A stretch of 64,000 nucleotides of DNA, from positions 36,689,338-36,753,337 of the forward strand of contig NC_061867.1 of assembly GCF_907164915.1 (NCBI RefSeq), in the 5' to 3' direction. The position numbers and the translations under genes were made by a program. This DNA comes from Impatiens glandulifera (taxonomy: Eukaryota; Streptophyta; Magnoliopsida; Ericales; Balsaminaceae). Shown in pieces: positions 10,720 through 19,817 of the stretch. The notes beneath the pieces are model-generated. The model saw nothing but the letters and a program-made list of their open reading frames with translations. It searched no databases and was not told the DNA's origin. The stretch's first letter is position 1, and every line of letters begins with the position of its first letter.

Positions 10720-11374
10720 ATATGGGTACCAGTTTGTAAATAGTTTTTTTTATGTAGGTGATGCAGGAGGACTGCAGGAAGGAAGTATGGAGAATACTCT
10801 TTTGAGTATACATTTCAGAAGATCAACAATGAATGTTGCCATTCCAGAAGAATAAATGTTTTTGTATTGAAATACTTTTGGTCCGAAGAATCTCAAAACA
10901 TTTTGTTATTCATTTTTGTACATGCACAAAATGAGAGGGAAAAATTACTTTGAAAGTAAAGATACTCTCAAACGAATGGCCTTAATCTGTCTATTAGACA
11001 AGGGTGTCTAAAGGAAGAGGCTTGTACTTAGACGTATTTTTGCTGACAATTTTTACATCTAAGTCTATATGTTGTGGTTTAAAACCTGCGCGGTTAGACG
11101 TACACGTCTAATAGAAGTTAGACGTTTTTACGTCATGAGCAAGAGGATGCTCACGTCTAACCAAACACACGTCTTATACGTGATGTTATTGCGTAATTAG
11201 ACGTACACGTCTAATAGACATTAGACGTATAATTTGAAGACACGTAATTAGACGTATGCGTCTAATGGACTCATGCGTCTAATAGACGTTTAGTTTTATA
11301 GATTTGTGCAGTAAGAAAAACGTCTAACTACGTGCTCATTAGACTAATCAAGGACAGCTGTCCACGTGAGGATA
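10720..11374 (+). other. Collapsed pol region and post-RNase H segment of element B
   Basis: After gag the conserved ATATGGGTACC spacer is present (10720-10760), but protease to RNase H are missing. From about 10870 the sequence matches the segment that follows RNase H in D and E. It includes a purine tract at 10931-10946 (ATGAGAGGGAAAAATT, against TTGAGGGGGAAC in D and E). Loose TTAGACG/CGTCTAA repeats fill 10995-11345. No gene is seen. Confidence 0.75.
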
Positions 11375-11569
11375 TATCTGATTTTCCCGCTCAAACATTA
11401 AAACAGTCATCTCATGATAACATGACGACACATGTCTTTCAAGTTAAGAGAGAATGACTGATATACCCTCAATATAATGATGACTCTTTGGAAAGGACGT
11501 CTAATTTTAAATGATGGGCCATACCCCTAAGAAAAACGACGGTTATTCTATTTGGCTCTTGATAGTCTA
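11375..11569 (+). promoter_or_regulatory. Upstream half of the element B ORF2 promoter
   Basis: It has TTTCCCGC (11383-11390, matching the E2F consensus TTTSSCGC), then AACAGTCATCTC, and GACACATGTC at 11427-11436, 44 bp from the E2F-like word. The same two sites recur upstream of ORF2 in D with the same 44-bp spacing, and in degraded form in E at 41 bp. Element C inserted at 11569/24073, separating this region from the TATA box at 24075. Confidence 0.55.
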
Positions 11570-11990
11570 TGTTAGATAAAAATAGATCGGTTAAACAAAA
11601 CTTAACAGAAACAAATTCCTTGTGCAGGAACAGGCAAAAAACCGAACCGGTCAGATTACTCAACCGGTCAGATCCGGTCAAGCAGTTAAACCAACCAGAA
11701 ACATGACCGGATCGGTCAAAACAGAAGGCCATAATCAATTAAACAGTCGGTCATTCAGAAGCCAGGGAAAAACCGGAAGTCATTCGGTTAACATAAATAA
11801 CCGACCAGCATGAAAAGACACTTCGGGTATCTGTTGAGAATGATACCGAAGTAACAGACTGAATATTGCCATATTCATACAAGTCTGAGGACAGTCTGCA
11901 GGCTGCAGAAAACCGTCCTACAAGATCTTTCTACTTAAGGATAAATCAGAAAGGCAATCTTCCAAGTACAGACAACTGTCCAACTGACGA
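11570..11990 (+). repeat. Truncated 5' LTR of element C
   Basis: Matches the first about 420 bp of the 3' LTR (22851-24072), from TGTTAGATAAAAATAGATCG to TCCAACTGAC. It then jumps straight into gag. The rest of the LTR, the primer site and the first residues of Gag are missing. A short direct repeat (GAGATGCACGAGATGACGAGATGC, about 11990-12013) lies at the junction, which suggests a microhomology deletion. The LTR TATA box is lost. Confidence 0.85.
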
Positions 11991-12003
11991 GATGCACGAG
12001 ATG

Positions 12004-13679
12004 ACGAGATGCAGTTCATCATAGCCGAAGGACCGATAATAATTGACAAAGACAGAAAAGATTGGACAGCTGAAGATAGGAGAAGAAACAATCTGGATAA
12101 CCATACCAGAAACCGCATCTCCAACGGTTTGGACAGAAACACGTACTGCAAGGTTAGAGATTGCAAAATGGCAAAGGAAACATGGGAAGCGGTGATTCAG
12201 ATTCATGAGGGAAATGAAAGAACCAAGGAAAATAAGATAATGGTGGCTACTCAAAAGTTTGAAAACATCAAGATGAGACCAGGAGAAACAATGAGGGAAT
12301 ACAATGACCGGTTCACAGGTGTGATAGACGAGCTAGCAACTCTTGGCAAGAAGTATGACAACAAAGAAGTTATCATGAAAGCGTTAAGATCTCTTACAAG
12401 TACATGGGACATTAAGACAATGGTGATGAGGTAATCAAACTTCCTAAAGCTACACGATGTATTCGAAGATCTTAAGGCATATGAGTTTGAAATGAGATCT
12501 AGGACTGAAGAAGAAGTCTCAGCCTCAACCTCAACCAGAGCATTGATCACATCCACAAAACCTGTTTCACCTACACCGATTAGAACCGCTAAACAGTTCA
12601 CCGAGGAATCCATGACAATGCTTGCACAGAAATTTGGGAGATTCATGAAAAGAAGCCAACCGACAAGCAATAACTATAACTATGGTGATAAATCTAATGT
12701 AAGATGTTATAACTGCAACTGTTTGGGACATTTCAAGTGGGAATGCAGAAAACCAATGAGGGATGACCGGAAACCGGACAATCAAAATAACCGAAATAAC
12801 TATCAACAAGCCGGTGAAGGAAGTGAGGTTCAGAAAGCACTGATAGCCGACGATGGAGGAAGCTTATGGGCTCACAGTGACAGTGATGATGAACTCACAT
12901 GCCTCATGGAAAATGAGGAACAAGTATTTGACTCTCCTTGTGAAGAATTTACTAAAAATGAGTTATATAATGCATTGAATGATATGGTAGCAGAGTATAA
13001 GAACCTATTAACGTCACTACCTAATCAATTCAACCTTAGAACCGACCCCATAGTACCTACCTTGACCAAACCAAAGACCATAGAACCTGAAAACACCCTA
13101 GAAACCGAGGTAGCGCCTGAACTATCCTTTGAGACCGAACAACTCAGGGAGACAGTTCAAGAGCTGACCGAAGAGGAAAATGCCTGACTCCAGTATAGAA
13201 TGACCGCATGGAAAAGATCTAGTGACATGGTAAGCAAAATGTGCAGTTATAAAAAACACTCCACTTGCATGTTTGGTCTAGGATACAAAAATAATAGATC
13301 CAAAGACCAAAAACACTTAGACAAAATGAGGCTCACAAAGGATAATCTTCCCTTTGTAAGTTTTTTCAGATGTTCCTTAACCGTTGAAGAGGAATTAACT
13401 GCCTATTATACGAAAGACAAACTAACCTATGTAGGTCCAACCGATTCTGAGAAATGGCTTCATCCTGAGAAAAAGAAAGCCAACCGGTTCAAAAATAGAC
13501 AAGCCAACTCACAACCACATAGGACAAACCAAAGATCATCCCCACATAAGGCCTTCTTAGGAAAGCAGAAAGATTCAAAACCGAGTGCAAGAAAATTAGT
13601 TAAGACATTAACTAGGAAACCTGTCCAATTTGTCAAAGTCTGGATACCTAAGGGACAAATCGCTTGTAGACCCAAGTAA
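12004..13679 (+). pseudogene. copia gag (element C), 5'-truncated
   Basis: Gag from the region equal to about residue 37 of the H protein. It has AEGPIIIDKDRKDWTAEDRR, IHEGNERTKENKIMVATQKF and STWDIKTMVM (capsid-like region), a stop at 12433, then an intact zinc knuckle CX2CX4HX4C (12705-12746, first residues CYNCN). The acidic C-terminal region is cut by a stop near 13185. It continues with MTAWKRSSDMVSKM and ends at VKVWIPKGQIACRPK plus a stop. Pol follows in the +1 frame. Confidence 0.85.
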
Positions 13680-16600
13680 ATATGGGTTCCAAATAGTTGT
13701 AAATATGTACATTTTACAGGACATGAAGAACCGGCTAGGATACTCTGAATGGTACTTGGATAGCGGTTGCTCCAAGCACATGACCGGGAACAATAATCTT
13801 CTAACCGACATCAGAATAGAAACCGGTGCATTAATCACCTTCGGTGACAACTCAAAAGGTAGAACTATGGGCAAGGGTAAGATTGTCCATGGTAACTTAA
13901 CAATTGATAATGTACTCTTGGTCGAAAACCTACGTTTTAACCTGCTAAGCATTAGTCAAATGTGTGATGCTGGATACACTGTAGAATTTCTTAAACATGC
14001 ATGCTTAGTTAAAATTTCTCAAGGTATCACACTGCTAACTGAAATAGGTTAGGAAACATCTACAAGGTAGATTGGAAAAATAAAGTAGAATATCCTATAT
14101 GCATGATAGCTAAAACCGATCAAACCTGACTGTGGCATAAAAGACTAAACCACTTAAACACGAAAACCTTAAACTATATTCGCGGTAAAAAGTTAGTTGA
14201 AGGAGTTCCTGACATAGTGTTTAATAAGGATAAGGTATGTTCAGCATATCAAATGGGTAAACAAACTAAGTCAACCTTTAAGAGTAAAGGACACATTCAA
14301 TCTAACCGATGCTTAGATCTTCTACACATGGATTTATTTGGACCAATTAGGGTCGTCAGCCTAGGAGGCATGCTCTACACTATGGTAGTTGTTGATGATT
14401 ATTCTAGATATACATGGGTAATTTTCTTGCCATCCAAACGTGAAACCGCATCAAATTTAATCACACTGCTTAAACGTTTGCAAAATGAAAAATCAACACG
14501 CATTAATAGCATTAGAAGTGATAGAGGAACAAAATTTACAAATAGTACTCTAAATGCATTTCTTGATGAATCCGGTATTAGACACGAGTTGTCTAGTGCT
14601 AGGACTCCTCAACAGAACGGCCTGGCCGAGAGAAGAAACTGAACTCTCAAGGAAGCCGCACGGTCCATGATAGCCGATTCGGGTATTGCCTAGAAATTCT
14701 GGGCTGAGGCTATCAACACCGCATGTCATACACAAAATCGGTCTCTGATCAACAAGTTTCACAACAAAACACCTTATGAGGTATACTTTGATAGGGTTCC
14801 CAACCTTAAGTATCTTAAGATTTTCGGTTGTAAATGCTACATTCACATAAATGGCAAAACCTATCTATCTTCCTTCAATGCAAAATCCGATGTTGGGATC
14901 ATGCTAGGTTACTCAACAGTTAGTAAAGCATATATAGTGTATAACACTAGAACCTTAACCGTGGAGGAATCACTTCATGTTGTTTTCGATGAATCGGTTG
15001 AAAGCAACACTACATTATGCTTTGATCTACACAACAGATTGGAAAACAACAATATTCATTCTGATAGTGAAGATGAGATTTCGGTTTTCATACGGTTTGT
15101 CCATGACCAAATGGGTAATGATGAAACCCAGCCGGATCAAGCTGTCCCATGACAGGAAGCTGACACTTCGGTCCAAACCGAGGAAATCGGTCGGTCTGAC
15201 ACCCATGTTCAGCCTACCGATATGTCTAGCCTTGATCAAGTAAACGGTGATGTAGTAGACACTCCTGAACCGAACCTCAAAAGAAACACAAATCACCCTC
15301 CTGAGCTAATTATAGGTGACCCTTTAGGACCCGTTCGAACTAGGAGACAAATCCTAGAGGAATACTTTAATTCCGCTTTTATATCCCAGATTGAGCCGAA
15401 AAGAGTGGATGAAGCATTGTCGGATCCGGATTGGATTCTGGGAATGCAATAAGAGCTAAACCAGTTTGAGAGTAACAAAGTCTGGTACCTAGTCCCTAGA
15501 CCGAAAGATCAACCGGTCATATGCAAAAGATGGGTATTTAGAAATAAACTCAATGAAGACGGTTTGGTCACGAGGAACAAAGCCAGATTAGTGGCACAAT
15601 GATACAAACAGGAAGAAGGCATTGATTTTAAAAAATCATTTGCCCCTGTAGCTAGGATTAAAGCTATTAGGATTTTTCTAGCTTTTGCTGCATTCAAAAA
15701 TTTTAAAGTTTTTCAAATGAATGTTAAAAGTGCATTTTTGAATGGTGACCTACGTGAAGAAGTATATGTTGAACAACCACCCGGTTTCAAAAATGTTGAA
15801 CTGCCCAACCATGTATACCGGTTAAACAAATCTTTATACGGTCTAAAGCAAGCTCCTAGAGCCTGGTATGACACACTAACCGCATTCTTATTAAAACATG
15901 ACTTCACCATCGGTTCGGTGGACAAAACACTATTTAAGTTTGAGAAAAAGGAACATATCCTTCTTGTTCAAATATATGTAGATGATATCATCTTCGGTTC
16001 AACCGATCCTAAGCTATGTGATAAATTTTCAACCTTAATGACTAACAAGTTTGAAATGAGTATGATGGGAGAATTAAGTTTCTTCCTAGGTCTTCAGGTT
16101 AAGCAACTCGAAGAAGGAACTTTCATAAGTCAACCCAAGTATACTAAAGAACTTTTAAAGAAATTTGGGATGGAAACATGCTCCTCAGCTGCCACTCCAA
16201 TGAGCTCATCGGTCAAACTGGACAAGGATGATGACGGTCAAGCGGTAGATCTAACAGCTTACCGAGGAATCATCGGCTCTCTTCTATACCTGACATCAAA
16301 TAGACCGGATATACTATTTGCGGTCGGTGTGTGTGGCAGATTCCAGGCCAATCCAAAACAGTCTCACTACACAGCCGCAAAGCGAATCTTGAAATACCTA
16401 AAGGGAACTCCTGAAGTCGGTCTGTGGTATCTAAAGGATTCATCTTTTAACCTCACAAGTTACTCAGATGCAGACTATGCAGGTTGCAAGATTGATAGAA
16501 AAAGTACCAACGGAACATGCCAATTCCTAGGTGATCGACTTGTTTCATGGCACACAGCAAGAAACAGACATCAGTTGCCACGTCAACCGTAGAAGCTGAA

Positions 16601-16942
16601 TACCTGGCAGCCGGAAGTTGTTGTTCACAACTTCTTTGGATCCAACAACAATTGAAGGATTTCGGTATCACAGTCGAGGAGTCCCTAATTTTCTGTGATA
16701 ACACAAGTGCCATAGCAATCACCTACAATCCGGTTCTACATTCTAGAACCAAGCACATTGACATCAGGCACCACTTCATTCGGGAACATGTCATGCTGAA
16801 GCATATCCGTTTGGAATACGTATCAACAGAACAACAAGTAGCCGATATCTTCACAAAGCCTCTACAGGAAGCTAAGTTTTCTCAATTCAGACTCACACTT
16901 GGTTTGACCGATATTAATCAGCTTATTCCTAAGGATGCTTAA
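13612..16942 (+). pseudogene. copia pol (element C): protease, integrase, RT, RNase H
   Basis: The +1-frame pol is open from 13612 and overlaps gag by 68 bp. Protease WYLDSGCSKHMTG (13750), with catalytic D-S-G; then the GAG-pre-integrase histidine/cysteine region; integrase (LLHMDLFGPIRV near 14320, SDRGTKF near 14518, RTPQQNGLAERR near 14605); RT ([12 protein letters not shown] at 15717; [16 protein letters not shown]; catalytic YVDDI at 15975-15989); RNase H ([32 protein letters not shown]) ending LIPKDA at 16942. Stops lie near 14050, 14640, 14690, 15150, 15450 and 15600. There is a 1-nt frameshift near 16550 between SDADYAG and VEAEYLA. The catalytic motifs themselves are kept. Confidence 0.92.
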
Positions 16943-17455
16943 AAGGGAAATCGGTTTGGACAGACAAAACCGGTTGTTCCTCCCAAATTGTCGGATACCA
17001 AATTTCCCAAGATATCTATGGAAGAACCGCTTTGTCTATCAGTTAGAGTAAACCGACCGGTTACTTAGTGCATGCACCAAAATAACTGCATCGGGACGAA
17101 TGACTGATAATTGACCGGTTTAGAAATAGTTTATTTCGGATTATTTGGCCTCCAAACAAAAGTGGAATAATTATCTGTGTTTAAACTTATCTGTTCTGAA
17201 AAACTACCTTTTCAAAGTAAAATGGTCATACCTCAAAAGACGTGAAGATACGATATCTTTCACCGTCCAGGCCTATGACCCACATCATAGGTTATAGACA
17301 TGCTTATTTCATGCAAAATGCTTTATCCTATGGATAATAGACATCATTACCTGCAACACACTGGATAATAAGATCATCCCTCCACTAATATATAAGTTAG
17401 GCAAACCTTAAACAAAACAATCACAAGTTACAATTTATCCTCTCACTAAGACAAA
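16943..17455 (+). promoter_or_regulatory. Spacer after RNase H with TATA box for ORF2-1 (element C)
   Basis: No ORF. AATATATAAGTT at 17387-17398 is a good TATA box about 60 bp before the ORF2-1 ATG. Further up, ATGGTCATACCTCAAAAGACGTGAAGATAC (near 17221-17250) looks like a diverged form of the GTCAT...GACACRTGTC block upstream of ORF2 in B and D. The E2F-like word is not recognisable here. Confidence 0.6.
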
Positions 17456-18186
17456 ATGTATCAATTTCCAAACATCCTCCAAGTGGATTTCGATTCTGCT
17501 CAAGGCACTGAGCATTATGAAGTCTTCAAGATGATTAAGTCACTTGAAGACATCGGTCTCAAACATTTTTTAGATGACAAACATGTCATCTTTCCGGAAT
17601 CTGTCCTGGAGTTCTTTTACAATGCCAGGGTTTTTCGAGGTACTCCTCATTTTGACACTCACATTCAGTCCAAGGTGGGAGGAACTGTGTTCGATTTCAC
17701 AGAAAGTGATTTTGCTAGATGCTTCGACCTTCCGAAGCAAGGGCTGACCGACCTAAACGTTCCGGCTGAACTAAAGGCCGAAATCGCCTTAAGTTTTGCT
17801 CGGTCAGACCACCCGGTTAATGACCACGGTGCCAGGTCATCGTTGAGAGCTGAGTATCAGCTTCTCAACGATGTCATCGGTCGAAGCATCTTGGGTAGGG
17901 ATGTCACAAACACTTACTGTGCTGCAGTTTTTAACATGATGTCTGCCATAATCAAGGGTACGCCATAATCTGGATGATCGGCATTCGCCAAACCGGCATC
18001 ATCCCCTAGATAAGCTGCCTACTTCTGGAGCTTGGAGTTCCACTCTATCCAGGCGAAGGGTTGAACCAGGCCCAGGTAATCACCAAAGAGGTCACCGACT
18101 TATTCTATGAGCGGTTTGAGAAAGATTGGAAGAGAAGGAACCGCCACATCAATTCCAACGGCCGCGCCAACTCCAACGGATACTAA
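17456..18186 (+). pseudogene. ORF2-1 of element C (retroelement accessory protein)
   Basis: First of three ORF2 paralogues. Open for 170 codons from ATG 17456, after a TATA box at 17387. It has the family pattern: VDFDS near the start, SLEDIGLKHFL, a VLEFFYNA block, FDFTESDFARCFDLPKQGL, LRAEYQLLNDVIGRSIL and FNMMSAIIKG. A stop and frame changes follow at 17966, but similarity continues to about 18186 (GVPLYPGEGLNQAQV). No signal peptide or hydrophobic membrane helix is visible. Its best partner is ORF2-1 of element G (56230-56964). Function unknown. Confidence 0.75.
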
Positions 18187-18617
18187 GTCACTCCTCCTTA
18201 CAACCGGTCATTTTGTTGTACGCACCGGGTGTATCTCGGTTCAACTCTATTATGATAATTTCGGTATGGTTTGTTATCTTCGGTTTTAATCAGTTACTTT
18301 TCCGGTTTCTTGTAGTATCCGTCATCAATGGAAAGTAACTTTCAACTTCCAACTACATTTCTATCCAACTAACTTAGTTACTTTTGAAGTAGATTCCTTA
18401 CCTTGTGCTCCGCAATCGGTCAAAAGTAACCCTTTCCCAAGGAATTTTGGAAACATAAATATTCTTTTCATTAATAAGACAAAACTGATCTTCAACATTA
18501 AATGCTGATATTTTCCCTCCAAATTCGGATCTATATAAGGAACCTCACCTTATCAACTTAACACATCTCAAAACAAAATCTCTTGAACTCTCTCTCTCTC
18601 TCGGCTAAGTTTGAATC
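18187..18617 (+). promoter_or_regulatory. Spacer with TATA box for ORF2-2 (element C)
   Basis: No gene. CTATATAAGG at 18531-18540 lies about 78 bp before the ORF2-2 ATG. Just upstream, TATTTTCCCTCCAAATTC (near 18509-18526) resembles an E2F site with one changed base (CCCTCC for CCCGCC). A CTCTCTCTCTC tract (near 18591-18602) precedes the ATG and may be 5' leader. Confidence 0.6.
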
Positions 18618-19226
18618 ATGTCAAGCCGCACTCTAAGGAACTTCTTGAGCATCAACTTCGACTCATGTCTCCAGCTCGAGGATATGGAAAAAAAGGAGCT
18701 CATGTTCGATTCGCTAATCGACACCGGTCTTCGAGACTTTCTCGAAGAATCCGGACCCATACTCCTTCCTGAGGTAACCGAGTTTTTCAACTTACCCACC
18801 GAAGGGTTTTCGGACTTTCCGACCCAGGAGGGCAGAGCCGCGGCTTCTTATTCTTTGCTGTTCTCCGGAACCGGGGTGCCGGTGGAGAACAACGGGCTAA
18901 AAAGCCGCCTTCGCCACCACATCCAGCTTCTCCATGAGATTGTCAACCGCTCCATCATCTGCCAAGCTCCCAACCAGTACTACTCTAAGAGGATGTACGA
19001 CATGATGACCTACATTGTGAGTTATGCACCCATAAACTGGTCATCGGTCATATACAATAACCTGAAGACTATGGTGGAGACCAAAAGAGGTCTCGGTTAT
19101 GCCCCTCTTATAAGCCGGCTCATTAAGTATCGTCCAGAATTTGGACCAAGTACACCGGCATCCCCATCAAATGTCCTTGATAAGGAAGGGGTGGAGGAAA
19201 ACTTCTCTAGGATAGTCATTACATAA
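18618..19226 (+). CDS. ORF2-2 of element C, open 202-aa accessory protein
   Basis: Uninterrupted ORF from the ATG at 18618. It follows the ORF2 family pattern: INFDSCLQLED, SLIDTGLRDFLEE, EVTEFF, LPTEGFSDF, LRHHIQLLHEIVNRSII, YDMMTYIVSYAPINWSSVIYNNL and GYAPLISRL. Compared with ORF2-1, about 30 residues are missing between EVTEFF and the LP.EGF block, so the ORF may be a deletion form. Its best partner is ORF2-2 of element G (55105-55708), which keeps SEESFAEFFDLP in that place. It has its own TATA box 78 bp upstream. No membrane segment is seen. It is the only complete ORF2 reading in the window; function unknown. Confidence 0.75.
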   Translation: MSSRTLRNFLSINFDSCLQLEDMEKKELMFDSLIDTGLRDFLEESGPILLPEVTEFFNLPTEGFSDFPTQEGRAAASYSLLFSGTGVPVENNGLKSRLRHHIQLLHEIVNRSIICQAPNQYYSKRMYDMMTYIVSYAPINWSSVIYNNLKTMVETKRGLGYAPLISRLIKYRPEFGPSTPASPSNVLDKEGVEENFSRIVIT

Positions 19227-19817
19227 GTTGTATCTTTATCCCTTATGTATCTCTATTTCCAAACCAATCCATGTATCGGTTTCTATCTTGTACTTTTTCT
19301 TTAATGAATATCCAATGTTTAAGCTCAATAACCAGGTCAAAAATCGCAAAACTAAAATCTCCATCCATCTAATTAACCGATTAATATCGATAAATTACTT
19401 CGTTTTCATTGAAAAATCCGGTCAAACTCGAAAAACCGCATCATCGCGACTAATAAATCCGCCTCTTGAATAAACGGTTAAAAAGAAGAACCGCTTCATC
19501 AAAGGCTAAAATAACCGAAATCAAAAGTCCGATCAAAATATTTGGAGGGAAATTTCCCGCCCAGGGACTCCCGCCTATGGGTTCCCGCCTTCGGTTTGCC
19601 GCCCATGGTTTCCCGCTCAATGCTCTTGGAGGGAAAATTCCCGCCTAAAAGTGATGGGACGGTTCGCGACGGTTGGAATTCCAAACCGCAACTATAAATA
19701 GGGTCCTTAGTCATTTTATTTCATTCTTACGCGAATCGACTTTCTCTCTCTAGCTCTCAGCTTCCTCAAACTCTCTTAAATTCTTATTCTCTTGCTCTTC
19801 CGGTTCGTTTATCCAAA
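19227..19817 (+). promoter_or_regulatory. Promoter-like spacer of ORF2-3 with clustered E2F-like words
   Basis: No gene. Four TTCCCGC-type words lie at 19553-19560 (TTTCCCGC), 19582-19589, 19609-19616 (TTTCCCGC) and 19638-19645, spaced 27-29 bp apart, with one extra TCCCGCC at 19569. ACTATAAATAGGG (19691-19703) is a TATA box about 120 bp before the ORF2-3 ATG. The spacing matches a short tandem duplication (GGGAAATTTCCCGCC and GGGAAAATTCCCGCC also occur as palindromes). Confidence 0.65.
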
